64,000 bases of DNA from Paraspadella gotoi (Eukaryota; Chaetognatha), in assembly GCA_051294375.1 (NCBI GenBank), contig JBJCIZ010000824.1, forward strand, positions 1 through 64,000, in the 5' to 3' direction. Both the position numbers and the translations under genes were made by a program. The notes under the pieces were generated by a model. It did not search any database, was not told where the DNA came from, and worked only from the letters and a program-made list of their open reading frames with translations. This document shows, one piece after another, positions 10,851 through 22,845 of this stretch (position 1 is its first letter; every line of letters starts with the position of its first letter).

Positions 10851-11467
10851 AAGAAAATTTGTCTATGACGCAGTTAACAAAATAGTAACAGACAGTAAAT
10901 ATCACAGAAAGCAATGTAAAATATCACAGTGATTACAAATGATCCACGATCAGGCAAGAATAATAATAAAAAAAAAACAAAGCAAAGCGGAAAAACAGAG
11001 AAATATTTAAACGGCGAGGCATCAAAGTAAAATTTAGGTTTCGAGTACAAAAATAGACATTAGAAAGTAAAAGAACGAGTAGATGGCCAGTCCACAAGTC
11101 CGAAAAAAATGTAAGCAAAATTTTAATAGAGCCTCTATCGTGCCAAGTCGTAAAATTTATTCGCAAACAAAAAAAAATACTTCTCCACGCAAACATCAAA
11201 ATTCGACTTATATCCAAACCAATTCGAACATTCGCTCAAAACGCAAATCGCTTCGAAAAACCTATCATCGCACCAATCAAAACGCACAGATATCACAAAT
11301 AAATTCGTCCAATCAGAAAGCGCCGCGCCTTCTCCACCAAACCCTAACATGGTAAGTAAAAATATCACAAAATTCACATCTCCTTCGAAAGTGCGCAATT
11401 ATATACATAAAGACTCTTTCTTATTTCAAATAGTAAATCCAAATCTAAACTCAAATCAAAATTCAAA

Positions 11468-12513
11468 ATGATTTCCGTATTTCTCACAATGATTTTTATC
11501 GGCCTTTCGAAGGCGAGCGACAACGCGTTGAGCCAAGCGGATGGGCTCGCACTGCTGTGCCAGCAGCCTCAATTTTCTGAGGCTACTGAGTGCCGTAGTG
11601 CAGTCACTCCGACTGGTCACGCAAACCTCCTAACGGCGGCGTCCGAGACAACGTCGGCTCTGAGCCCGCTTCGAGTTCGACGGCGCCCTCGGTCGCACGT
11701 GCGTACGCAATGACGGCCCTGGAGAAGGTGTTAGTGTCTATCGGCGGCTGCATAGGAACCTATTTCATAATCGTTTTCGTTTTGCGTTTCGCGGCAAAGA
11801 TGAGTTGGATCGATGCCCTCACCCTGGCGGCCAGTAGGGGAAGGGGGCCAGGTGCCAGGTGTGTGTGGCATGTGTATCACAACCCAGAGGTGCCCGAGAC
11901 CTTAGAAATGCAGTCGAGAAGCGTAAGAGATTCAGAAGTTTAAGTGACAGAAAACTTCGACAGAGCCAGAGCGAATATTTTAAATATTTTGTTTAATTAA
12001 GAATTCTATTTCCATAAAATTAAAAATAAAAATTTATTTTCAGTCTGCCGCCTCCATTTTACAACTTACTCGCCAAACTCGGATGGACTTACGGACGAAG
12101 CTGCTCCATCCCCGTGAACAAGCAAGGTACCTTCGGACTCTGCACTCCTGATCAAACCACTCTGTATTTGATCGTCATCGCGTCGTTGACGTTCGTGTGC
12201 GTCGGCACTCATATTGGGAATTGCAATACTGCAATGCCGTCTATGCATTGGTAAGTAAAATAAAATAAAGCAATAAAAGCAACATAAAGCTACATGCAAA
12301 CATAAGGAACATGCAATAATAAAATTTAACATGCAAATCATTTATAAATATCGTGCTGCAATAACAAAAAAATAAATCTATTCAGGAAACAAAAACTCCA
12401 AATACCGTTTGCCCGTTCCGTGCACCCTTTAAACCATCGCTCGAAAGGGAAAACGGCACCGAAACGAAAATCGAAGTCACAAACCATCGAAATCGAAGAA
12501 TGCCCGAGGTCTG
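11468..12513 (+). pseudogene. Putative antisense membrane-protein gene, copy B
   Basis: Same organisation as copy A: frame a 11468-11713, overlapping ATGA start of frame b at 11710, exon behind tttattttcag at about 12043, donor ATTG|gtaagt at about 12250, and a last exon with gtaagt at its end. It has an extra G before the first donor and an extra C in the third exon, so the reading frame is not restored by the splice pattern that works in copy A. An upstream open stretch at 11083-11355, ending at ATG|gtaagt, may be 5' leader. Coding capacity is thus uncertain in this copy, while the splice signals are conserved. Confidence 0.45.
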
Positions 12514-12802
12514 AGGTAAGTTCATCTATTACTCATGTGCATAAGTAAACAATTCATTTCGTTCGAATCTGCAAACTATTCAATTCGTTCAACAGCATTC
12601 GGTCGGATATTCATCACAATTCGAAAGCAACATGCATGTAAAAACTATTGTATGAAATTCAATCGTATAAATATAAGTAAAAGAATCGGCACAAATTAAT
12701 ATCGTTCAAAAATAAGATAAAAATAAAATCGATTTACTACATTTCGTTTCTTTTGTATTAACTCCATCGAAGGTGAGTTAATGTCGTGAAAAGTCAAATT
12801 CT

Positions 12803-13459
12803 CTATCGATTAGACGGTCTCGGCTGCTGCGGCCACTCCAATCCCTTCCAAGAGACTGTCCGTGTCGTTCCCAAAACCCAAATAGGTTTGTCCTTCAGCT
12901 GCTGCTCATCTTCACAAAATAGTATTCGGTCTAAAACGTCAAAAAGGATCCTCGTCCCTTGAGCATTTAGGTGAGTTCGATCGTTTTCGTACAAGTTGTT
13001 ATCTAATATCATTCTACCATACCTTTTGGTACGGAAACAATTTTGCAAGGCATGGAAATGCAAAGCACTCATCTTGAACATTCTGCTATCAATCTCCGCT
13101 GCAGCATGATTGAACGTCTGTCGACCTGTTTTAAAGTCACGACTAATTAGAGTCATCGTCACTACTCTCATTGCCGGGAACCGACTGCACGCCTCCCTCA
13201 CAAATGCAGACAACTGATCCAGATACACATCGGCATTCAACTTGGGAGCTAACTCGTTTCCACCTCCTATAAACACCATCGTATGATAGTATACATCATT
13301 CCTGGCAATTGCTTCGTGAAAATGCGGGAACCGTCCACCGCTGATCGCCGTAGTCGTCGTCCAAGGAATGACGCCATGAAGACGCGAGACGTGGCTGTCG
13401 CCGAGGACCCAAAATTTGTCGGCAGCGTTCTTATCGACCGTTACTTTCCGCCCCATCAA
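12803..13459 (-). CDS. SGNH/GDSL-type hydrolase carried by the gypsy element (intact, copy B)
   Basis: 218 codons and open throughout. It shows the diagnostic SGNH blocks: VLGDSH with Ser22 as nucleophile, SGG at 40-42 for the block II Gly, FIGGGNE with Asn68, and DRTHLNAQGT with Asp160 and His163. All four catalytic or oxyanion residues are present, so an active esterase or acyl-hydrolase is plausible. The substrate is unknown. The gene lies about 100 bp after the integrase stop, in the same direction, where env sits in retroviruses. SGNH esterase domains are known in ORF1 of CR1-like LINEs and in some tyrosine-recombinase retrotransposons, and viral haemagglutinin-esterases share the fold. 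I know of no standard Ty3/gypsy family that carries one. Copies A, C and D are broken; copies B and E are intact. The start at 13459 is the first ATG after a likely splice acceptor. Confidence 0.85.
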   Translation of the reverse strand: MMGRKVTVDKNAADKFWVLGDSHVSRLHGVIPWTTTTAISGGRFPHFHEAIARNDVYYHTMVFIGGGNELAPKLNADVYLDQLSAFVREACSRFPAMRVVTMTLISRDFKTGRQTFNHAAAEIDSRMFKMSALHFHALQNCFRTKRYGRMILDNNLYENDRTHLNAQGTRILFDVLDRILFCEDEQQLKDKPIWVLGTTRTVSWKGLEWPQQPRPSNR

Positions 13460-13464
13460 TTGGT

Positions 13465-13495
13465 AGTCGCTGTAAAGTAAATAAATAACAATGGT
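13465..13495 (-). promoter_or_regulatory. Splice-acceptor-like site in front of the SGNH gene
   Basis: On the minus strand the sequence TTATTTATTTACTTTACAG, a pyrimidine-rich tract ending in CAG, lies between the integrase stop (13564) and the SGNH ATG (13459). It suggests a spliced subgenomic mRNA, the usual way retroviruses express env. The site is shared by copies C and D. In copy E the AG is replaced by TG. Confidence 0.5.
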
Positions 13496-13563
13496 AATTA
13501 GAAATTAACACCTCAATTAATTCCATCTTAATTATTTTGTTTTCACCGATTCGAAATAAGTTA

Positions 13564-14640
13564 TCAATCCTGATTAATTTTAATGATAACATCAATCGCT
13601 TGATTCTTAGTTAAATGAGAACGAATCAATTGGCAAACAGGAAGAAGTATTATAGTGTTATCTATAACATTTTTTACTTTGTACATTCCTGTACCCACTC
13701 TTTCGATTACTTCAAAGGCTGCAATAATTTTCTTTTGCAATTTCTTATTCATATTAGTTGCAAATGCCATTCTCTTTCGAAATACCACATCACCTTTCCT
13801 CAACGCTTCCGTTCGATCGCGAGGGTTGAGATGTTGCTGATAAGTTAACAAATTGTGTATGCAGCAAGTCGGATGTTTTTGTGAGTCTCCAATAACAGGT
13901 TGAACTCTTCTTCTATTGCAGTGCTTCCTTCAAAGGGATCCATCTCTGGAGTCAATGCTTTCATTGCATGTCGTCGAGTTACCTGGAACGGACTCTTTCC
14001 TCCCAGAGAAATCGAAGGACACATGTTTATCGAAAACTCAACCTTCTTTAAAATTTTCGCCCATTTACGTAAGTCAGGTTCGTTCTCTAACCATTTTAAT
14101 ATACGTATTAGACATATTTGGTTTAATCGTTCAGAATAGGCTTGGTGTCGACTAACATATGTACTCTGTTGCACCTTTACACCCAACTTTTTCAAAATTA
14201 TTCGATCTATTTTACGTTGTGTAACACACTTACCGTCAATGGAAACGCAGTCCCATAACCCATGAGATTCAAATATCTTCATAAAAGCCTGGGCTACGTC
14301 TTCGGCAGAAGTCGATTTAATTGCAATTAGAAAAGACTCTCTACTATATGAATCTCTGGCAGAGAAAATAAACCTAAACCCTTGAGAATTTACCAGAGGT
14401 CCCAATATATCGCACAGATAAGATCTGTCTGGGACCCATCGGCATCATCGTAGAAGGTTTCTCTTTATCGTCGGTTTAATATTGTAACTGATACATATAT
14501 GACATATTCTAATATTATTAATAATAATGCGTCTCATACCTGGTGCATAATATTTATTCGCAATTAGTTTAAAAACAGTATTTGCGTTGCAGTGTCCATA
14601 GTCGTCATGTACCTTTTCAGTTATCTCAGTCAAATATTGG
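13564..14640 (-). pseudogene. Gypsy integrase, copy B (frameshifted)
   Basis: Three overlapping frames (14633-14445, 14405-13845, 13851-13564) cover the zinc finger end, the DDE core (SIDGK, AYSERLNQ) and the C-terminal tail ending INQD. It is the same protein as in copy A with different small indels. It is followed by the SGNH gene of this copy. Confidence 0.85.
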
Positions 14641-14659
14641 TATCAATTAAAATAAGTTT

Positions 14660-15364
14660 ATCTATGTCGCCATTTTCTTAGGGAAAAGTCGAATGATAAC
14701 GCCTTGATCATTAATCCGAAACAAGGATATATGTCGTAATATCGTTAGGTCCAGGGATTCTAATAGTAACGTATCGCTTTTGTTTGGATGCGAGTCTTTG
14801 TCGTCAATCCATTTTCTCCATTTAGATATCTGGATGAATCGCTTTGTAATTTCAGTATTTTATCTTTATCGTCCTCCTTCAAAGTCGGAAGTTGTATATC
14901 ATCAAATCTTTATTTGTTTCTAATACAGGTTTATTAGAGAGCAAATCATTAGTACTTGTCACTTTAATATAATCGGTACTCGTATTTGTCCTTTGTTTCA
15001 AAAATTTATACAATTACAACAACAAGAACAATGTTCGATAGGCATTTCGCTTAGTCCTTTACAATTACATTTGGTACATGGTTCCGATAAAACATCTTTC
15101 ACCTCCGTTTTCCTTACCTTACCTTTTGCTTCATGTCGTTGCCCCGTTGCAGGCTGCTCGATCTGTTTTTCAACTGCGCCGGCCCCTGACGTGCAACGGA
15201 CTCCAATTCCAGCTCCGTTTCCCAAAACCAGTTTAACGGGTAAACATCTGTCTCTTGCGAATTTATTTTGTTTATCTTAGCTAAGGGCCCTCTTTTCCCC
15301 CCTTTGAAAAATAAATTCAATTCATTACGTTTCTCCTCAGAGAAAACATTATCGTTGGGGATCT
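14660..15364 (-). pseudogene. RNase H tail and Cys-rich linker of pol, copy B (partial)
   Basis: On the minus strand it encodes the end of RNase H, a linker, and a strikingly Cys-rich segment (CTKCNCKGLSEMPIEHCSCC near 15040-15090). An acidic segment and the start of the integrase zinc finger follow. Several frameshifts are present. It is cut by 25 N at 15365. Confidence 0.7.
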
Positions 15365-15389
15365 NNNNNNNNNNNNNNNNNNNNNNNNN
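15365..15389. other. Assembly gap (25 N)
   Basis: Run of 25 N. The sequence resumes inside the third exon of the antisense membrane gene of the next copy, at exactly the same base as after the gap at 19084. Confidence 0.95.
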
Positions 15390-15793
15390 ATCCCGTGAAC
15401 AAGCAAGGTACCTTCGGACTCTGCACTCCTGATCAAACCACTCTGTATTTGATCGTCATCGCGTCGTTGACGTTCGTGTGCGTCGCACTCATATTGGGAA
15501 TTGCAATACTGCAATGCCGTCTATGCATTGGTAAGTAAAATAAAATAAAGCAATAAAAGCAACATAAAGCTACATGCAAACATAAGGAACATGCAATATA
15601 AAATTTAACATGCAAATCATTTATAATATCGTGCTGCAATAACAAAAAAATAAATCTATTCAGGAAACAAAAACTCCAAATACCGTTTGCCCGTTCCGTG
15701 CACCCTTTAAACCATCGCTCGAAAGGGAAAACGCACCGAAACGAAAATCGAAGTCACAAACCATCGAAATCGAAGAAATGCCCGAGGTCTGAG
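15390..15793 (+). pseudogene. Antisense membrane-protein gene, 3' part, copy C
   Basis: Begins inside the exon that encodes the second membrane helix, then has donor ATTG|gtaagt, the intron, acceptor ctattcag and the last exon followed by GAG|gtaagt. The LTR side of this copy is missing. The last exon lacks two single-base insertions seen in copy A, which shifts its frame, but it still ends in the same EEMPEV stop. Confidence 0.45.
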
Positions 15794-16086
15794 GTAAGTT
15801 CATCTATTACTCATGTGCATAAGTAAACAATTCATTTCGTTCGAATCTGCAAACTATTCAATTCGTTCAACAGCATTCGGTCGGATATTCATCACAATTC
15901 GAAAGCAACATGCATTAAAAACTATTGTATGAAATTCAATCGTATAAATATAAGTATAAAGAATCGGCACAAATTAATATCGTTCAAAAATAAGATAAAA
16001 ATAAAATCGATTTACTACATTTCGTTTCTTTTGTATTAACTCCACGAAGGTGAGTTAATGTCGTGAAAAGTCAAATTCTCTATCGA

Positions 16087-16769
16087 TTAGACGCGTCTCG
16101 GCTGCTGCGGCCACTCCAATCCCTTCCAAGAGACTGTCCGTGTCGTTCCCAAAACCCAAATAGGTTTGTCCTTCAGCTGCTGCTCATCTTCACAAAATAG
16201 TATTCGGTCTAAAACGTCAAAAAGGATCCTCGTCCCTTGAGCATTTAGGTGAGTTCGATCGTTTTCGTACAAGTTGTTATCTAATATCATTCTACCATAC
16301 CTTTTGGTACGGAAACAATTTTGCAAGGCATGGAAATGCAAAGCACTCATCTTGAACATTCTGCTATCAATCTCCGCTGCAGCATGATTGAACGTCTGTC
16401 GACCTGTTTTAAAGTCACGACTAATTAGAGTCATCGTCACTACTCCTCATTGCAGGGAAACGACTGCACGCCTCCCTCACAAATGCAGACAACTGATCCA
16501 GATACACATCGGCATTCAACTTGGAGCTAACTCGTTTCCACCTCCTATAAACACCATCGTATGATAGTATACATCATTCCTGGCAATTGCTTCGTGAAAA
16601 TGCGGGAACGTCCACCGCTGATCGCCGTAGTCGTCGTCCAAGGAATGACGCCATGAAGACGCGAGACGTGGCTGTCGCCGAGGACCCAAAATTTGTCGGC
16701 AGCGTTCTTATCGACCGTTACTTTCCGCCCCATCAATTGGTATGTCGCTGTAAAGTAAATAAATAACAA
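16087..16769 (-). pseudogene. SGNH hydrolase gene, copy C (two frameshifts)
   Basis: Frame 16769-16545 carries the GDSH block with a leader that starts MLFIYFTATYQ. Frame 16440-16087 carries the middle and the final RTHLNAQGT block. Single-base losses around 16450-16610 break the frame. Compared with copy B the C-terminus differs (PRRV), from a small insertion at about 16094. Confidence 0.75.
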
Positions 16770-16842
16770 TGGTAATTAGAAATTAACACCTCAATTAATT
16801 CCATCTTAAATTATTTTGTTTTCACCGATTCGAAATAAGTTA

Positions 16843-18291
16843 TCAATCCTGATTAATTTTAATGATAACATCAATCGCTTGATTCTTAGTTAAATGAGAA
16901 CGAATCAATTGGCAAACAGGAAGAAGTATTATAGTGTTATCTATAACATTTCTTACTTTGTACATTCCTGTACCCACTCTTTCGATTACTTCAAAGGCTG
17001 CAATAATTTTCTTTTGCAATTTCTTATTCATATTAGTTGCAAATGCCATTCTCTTTCGAAATACCACATCACCTTTCCTCAACGCTTCCGTTCGATCGCG
17101 AGTTGAGATGTTGCTGATAAGTTAACAAATTTGTGTATGCAGCAAGTCGGATGTTTTTATGAGTCTCCAATAACAGGTTGAACTCTTCTTCTATTGCAGT
17201 GCTTCCTTCAAAGGGATCCATCTCTGGAGTCAATGCTTTCATTGCATGTCGTCGAGTTACCTGGAACGGACTCTTTCCTCCCAGAGAAATCGAAGGACAC
17301 ATGTTTATCGAAAACTCAACCTTCTTTAAAATTTTCGCCCATTTACGTAAGTCAGGTTCGTTCTCTAACCATTTTAATATACGTATTAACATATTTGGTT
17401 TAATCGTTCAGAATAGGCTTGGTGTCGACTAACATATGTACTCTGTTGCACCTTTACACCCAACTTTTTCAAAATTATTCGATCTATTTTACGTTGTGTA
17501 ACACACTTACCGTCAATGGAAACGCAGTCCCATAACCCAAGATTCAAATATCTTCATAAAAGCCTGGGCTACGTCTTCGGCAGAAGTCGATTTAATTGCA
17601 ATTAGAAAAGACTCTCTACTATATGAATCTCTGGCAGAGAAAATAAACCTAAACCCTTGAGAATTTACCAGAGGTCCCAATATATCGCAAGATAAGATCT
17701 GTCTGGGACCCATCGGCATCATCGTAGAAGGTTTTCTTTTATCGTCGGTTTAATATTGTAACTGATACATATATGACATATTCTAATATTATTAATAATA
17801 ATGCGTCTCATACCTGGTGCATAATATTTATTCGCAATTAGTTTAAAAACAGTATTTGCGTTGCAGTGTCCATAGTCGTCATGTACCTTTTCAGTTATCT
17901 CAGTCAAATATTTGGTATCAATTAAAATAAGTTTATCTATGTCGCCATTTTCTTTAGGGAAAAGTCGAATGATAACGCCTTGATCATTAATCCGAAACAA
18001 GGATATATGTCGTAATATCGTTAGGTCCAGGGATTCTAATAGTAACGTATCGCTTTTGTTTGGATGCGAGTCTTTGTCGTCAATCCATTTTCTCCATTTA
18101 GATATCTGGGATGAATCGCTTTGTAATTTCAGTATTTTATCTTTATCGTCCTCCTTCAAAGTCGGAAGTTGTATATCATCAAAATCTTTATTTGTTTCTA
18201 ATACAGGTTTATTAGAGAGCAAATCATTAGTACTTGTCACTTTAATATAATCGGTACTCGTATTTGTCCTTTGTTTCAAAGATTTATACAA
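16843..18291 (-). pseudogene. Gypsy integrase, copy C (frameshifted)
   Basis: Frames 18291-17719, 17722-17513, 17392-17069 and 17082-16843 give, in order, the acidic linker, zinc finger, DDE core and C-terminal tail. The 190-codon first frame is intact. It is nearly identical to copy D at 20563-22012, including shared frameshift positions. Confidence 0.85.
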
Positions 18292-19083
18292 TTACAACAA
18301 CAAGACAATGTTCGATAGGCATTTCGCTTAGTCCTTTACAATTACATTTGGTACATGGTTCCGATAAAACATCTTTCACCTCCGTTTTCCTTACCTTACC
18401 TTTTGCTTCATGTCGTTGCCCCGTTGCAGGCTGCTCGATCTGTTTTTCAACTGCGGCGGCCCCTGACGTGCAACGGACTCCAATTCCAGCTCCGTTTCCC
18501 AAAACCAGTTAACGGGTAAACATCTGTCTCTTGCGAATTTATTTTGTTTATCTTAGCTAAGGGCCCTCTTTTCCCCCCTTTGAAAAATAAATTCAATTCA
18601 TTAGTTTCTCCTCAGAGAAAACATTATCGTTGGGGATCTGTTCCCCAAGTGAGTTTCGTATTATAACATTCTGAAAAACATTCTTAGCTTCAGGCACTTT
18701 TAAGTTATTTTCACTCGATTCTAAATTCCTTGTAATTGATCGCAGCATTAAGAGTCAAGGTATAAAACGCACCGTTATATCATATTCTTGAATATAATTC
18801 AAAGCCCTCGCCACTCTTTCACTCACACTCACTATATCCATACTTAACCAATACGAAACGACTCTAGAGTCAACAAAAACATGGGTTCGGCACCCAAGTA
18901 AATAATGTTTAAAATGCTTAAGAGACTCGGACAATGAAAATAATTCTTTCAGGCAAATAGGAAGCAAAAGATCNNNNNNNNNNAAAGATTTAGAATAATA
19001 TTGAATCAAATATAACCTTTTCTCATCAGGATCGGCACCCTGCAGTACTTCGATATCAGAAGGTCGCTGCAGCTGACACAGCA
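18284..19083 (-). pseudogene. RNase H end and Cys-rich linker, copy C (partial)
   Basis: Frame 19009-18755 contains YYSKS and LLPICLKELFSLSESLKH, typical of RNase H in gypsy elements, and a frameshifted remainder. Frame 18502-18284 contains the Cys-rich CTKCNCKG segment. Ten N at 18974-18983 replace bases that are readable in copy D. Cut by 25 N at 19084. Confidence 0.75.
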
Positions 19084-19108
19084 NNNNNNNNNNNNNNNNN
19101 NNNNNNNN
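19084..19108. other. Assembly gap (25 N)
   Basis: Run of 25 N. To its right, copy D starts at the same base of the element as copy C does at 15390. Confidence 0.95.
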
Positions 19109-19515
19109 ATCCCGTGAACAAGCAAGGTACCTTCGGACTCTGCACTCCTGATCAAACCACTCTGTATTTGATCGTCATCGCGTCGTTGACGTTCGTGTGC
19201 GTCGCACTCATATTGGGAATTGCAATACTGCAATGCCGTCTATGCATTGGTAAGTAAAATAAAATAAAGCAATAAAAGCAACATAAAGCTACATGCAAAC
19301 ATAAGGAACATGCAATATAAAATTTAACATGCAAATCATTTATAAATATCGTGCTGCAATAACAATAAAAATAAATCTATTCAGGAAACAAAAACTCCAA
19401 ATACCGTTTGCCCGTTCCGTGCACCCTTTAAACCATCGCTCGAAAGGGAAAACGCACCGAAACGAAAATCGAAGTCACAAACCATCGAAATCGAAGAAAT
19501 GCCCGAGGTCTGAGG
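19109..19515 (+). pseudogene. Antisense membrane-protein gene, 3' part, copy D
   Basis: Same truncated start, introns and last exon as copy C, with only a few base differences. The splice signals (ATTG|gtaagt, ctattcag, GAG|gtaagt) are all kept. Confidence 0.45.
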
Positions 19516-19800
19516 TAAGTTCATCTATTACTCATGTGCATAAGTAAACAAATTCATTTCGTTCGAATCTGCAAACTATTCAATTCGTTCAACAGCATTC
19601 GGTCGGATATTCATCACAATTCGAAAGCAACATGCATTAAAAACTATTGTATGAAATTCAATCGTATAAATATAAGATAAAGAATCGGCACAAATTAATA
19701 TCGTTCAAAAATAAGATAAAAATAAAATCGATTTACTACATTTCGTTTCTTTTGTATTAACTCCACGAAGGTGAGTTAATGTCGTGAAAAGTCAAATTCT

Positions 19801-20489
19801 CTATCGATTAGACGGTCTCGGCTGCTGCGGCCACTCCAATCCCTTCCAAGAGACTGTCCGTGTCGTTCCCAAAACCCAAATAGGTTTGTCCTTCAGCTGC
19901 TGCTCATCTTCACAAAATAGTATTCGGTCTAAAACGTCAAAAAGGATCCTCGTCCCTTGAGCATTTAGGTGAGTTCGATCGTTTTCGTACAAGTTGTTAT
20001 CTTATATTCATTCTACCATACCTTTTGGTACGGAAACAATTTTGCAAGGCATGGAAATGCAAAGCACTCATCTTGAACATTCTGCTATCAATCTCCGCTG
20101 CAGCATGATTGAACGTCTGTCGACCTGTTTTAAAGTCACGACTAATTAGAGTCATCGTCACTACCCTCATTGCAGGGAAACGACTGCACGCCTCCCTCAC
20201 AAATGCAGACAACTGATCCAGATACACATCGGCATTCAACTTGGAGCTAACTCGTTTCCACCTCCTATAAACACCATCGTATGATAGTATACATCATTCC
20301 TGGCAATTGCTTCGTGAAAATGCGGGAACGTCCACCGCTGATCGCCGTAGTCGTCGTCCAAGGAATGACGCCATGAAGACGCGAGACGTGGCTGTCGCCG
20401 AGGACCCAAAATTTGTCGGCAGCGTTCTTATCGACCGTTACTTTCCGCCCCATCAATTGGTATGTCGCTGTAAAGTAAATAAATAACAA
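19801..20489 (-). pseudogene. SGNH hydrolase gene, copy D (frameshifted)
   Basis: Frames 20489-20265 (GDSH block), 20239-19997 (middle) and 19992-19801 (RTHLNAQGT block, ending RPSNR) together cover the whole gene. It is preceded by the acceptor-like TTTACAG and the integrase of the same copy. Confidence 0.75.
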
Positions 20490-20562
20490 TGGTAATTAGA
20501 AATTAACACCTCAATTAATTCCATCTTAAATTATTTTGTTTTCACCGATTCGAAATAAGTTA

Positions 20563-22012
20563 TCAATCCTGATTAATTTTAATGATAACATCAATCGCTT
20601 GATTCTTAGTTAAATGAGAACGAATCAATTGGCAAACAGGAAGAAGTATTATAGTGTTATCTATAACATTTCTTACTTTGTACATTCCTGTACCCACTCT
20701 TTCGATTACTTCAAAGGCTGCAATAATTTTCTTTTGCAATTTCTTATTCATATTAGTTGCAAATGCCATTCTCTTTCGAAATACCACATCACCTTTCCTC
20801 AACGCTTCCGTTCGATCGCGAGGTTGAGATGTTGCTGATAAGTTAACAAATTTGTGTATGCAGCAAGTCGGATGTTTTTATGAGTCTCCAATAACAGGTT
20901 GAACTCTTCTTCTATTGCAGTGCTTCCTTCAAAGGGATCCATCTCTGGAGTCAATGCTTTCATTGCATGTCGTCGAGTTACCTGGAACGGACTCTTTCCT
21001 CCCAGAGAAATCGAAGGACACATGTTTATCGAAAACTCAACCTTCTTTAAAATTTTCGCCCATTTACGTAAGTCAGGTTCGTTCTCTAACCATTTTAATA
21101 TACGTATTAACATATTTGGTTTAATCGTTCAGAATAGGCTTGGTGTCGACTAACATATGTACTCTGTTGCACCTTTACACCCAACTTTTTCAAAATTATT
21201 CGATCTATTTTACGTTGTGTAACACACTTACCGTCAATGGAAACGCAGTCCCATAACCCAAGATTCAAATATCTTCATAAAAGCCTGGGCTACGTCTTCG
21301 GCAGAAGTCGATTTAATTGCAATTAGAAAAGACTCTCTACTATATGAATCTCTGGCAGAGAAAATAAACCTAAACCCTTGAGAATTTACCAGAGGTCCCA
21401 ATATATCGCAAGATAAGATCTGTCTGGGACCCATCGGCATCATCGTAGAAGGTTTTCTTTTATCGTCGGTTTAATATTGTAACTGATACATATATGACAT
21501 ATTCTAATATTATTAATAATAATGCGTCTCATACCTGGTGCATAATATTTATTCGCAATTAGTTTAAAAACAGTATTTGCGTTGCAGTGTCCATAGTCGT
21601 CATGTACCTTTTCAGTTATCTCAGTCAAATATTTGGTATCAATTAAAATAAGTTTATCTATGTCGCCATTTTCTTTAGGGAAAAGTCGAATGATAACGCC
21701 TTGATCATTAATCCGAAACAAGGATATATGTCGTAATATCGTTAGGTCCAGGGATTCTAATAGTAACGTATCGCTTTTGTTTGGATGCGAGTCTTTGTCG
21801 TCAATCCATTTTCTCCATTTAGATATCTGGGATGAATCGCTTTGTAATTTCAGTATTTTATCTTTATCGTCCTCCTTCAAAGTCGGAAGTTGTATATCAT
21901 CAAAATCTTTATTTGTTTCTAATACAGGTTTATTAGAGAGCAAATCATTAGTACTTGTCACTTTAATATAATCGGTACTCGTATTTGTCCTTTGTTTCAA
22001 AGATTTATACAA
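20563..22012 (-). pseudogene. Gypsy integrase, copy D (frameshifted)
   Basis: Frames 22012-21440, 21443-21234, 21113-20799 and 20802-20563 cover the acidic linker, H2C2 finger, DDE core and C-terminal tail. This copy is the only minus-strand one that continues upstream into RNase H, RT, protease and gag, so it defines the gene order. Confidence 0.85.
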
Positions 22013-22842
22013 TTACAACAACAAGACAATGTTCGATAGGCATTTCGCTTAGTCCTTTACAATTACATTTGGTACATGGTTCCGATAAAACATCTTTCAC
22101 CTCCGTTTTCCTTACCTTACCTTTTGCTTCATGTCGTTGCCCCGTTGCAGGCTGCTCGATCTGTTTTTTCAACTGCGGCGGCCCCTGACGTGCAACGGAC
22201 TCCAATTCCAGCTCCGTTTCCCAAAACCAGTTAACGGGTAAACATCTGTCTCTTGCGAATTTATTTTGTTTATCTTAGCTAAGGGCCCTCTTTTCCCCCC
22301 TTTGAAAAATAAATTCAATTCATTAGTTTCTCCTCAGAGAAAACATTATCGTTGGGGATCTGTTCCCCAAGTGAGTTTCGTATTATAACATTCTGAAAAA
22401 CATTCTTAGCTTCAGGCTTTTAAGTTATTTTCACTCGATTCTAAATTCCTTGAGTAATTGATCGCAGCATTAAGAGTCGAAGGTATAAAAGCACCGTTAT
22501 ATCATATTCTTGAATATAATTCAAAGCCCTCGCCACTCTCTTCACTCACTATATCCATACTTAACCAATACGAAACGACTCTAGAGTCAACAAAAACATG
22601 GTTCGGCACCCAAGTAAATAATGTTTTAAATGCTTAAGAGACTCGGACAATGAAAATAATTCTTTCAGGCAAATAGGAAGCAAAAGATCGCCGCCCGCAA
22701 AAGATTTAGAATAATATTGAATCAAATATAACCTTTTCTCATCAGGATCGGCACCCTGCAGTACTTCGATATCAGAAGGTCGCTGCAGCTGACACAGCAC
22801 GCTACCCAAAGCAGTGCGGCTTGCATCCGTGAAAGAACGAAT
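22005..22842 (-). pseudogene. RNase H and Cys-rich linker, copy D
   Basis: RNase H starts near 22840 with a TDASRTALGSVLCQLQ motif (catalytic Asp), continues with YYSKSFAGGDLLLPICLKEL, and is frameshifted after 22561. The Cys-rich segment follows at 22205-22005. It is joined to the RT frame by a single frameshift near 22845. RNase H degrades the RNA strand of the RNA/DNA hybrid during reverse transcription. Confidence 0.8.
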
Positions 22843-22845
22843 TCC

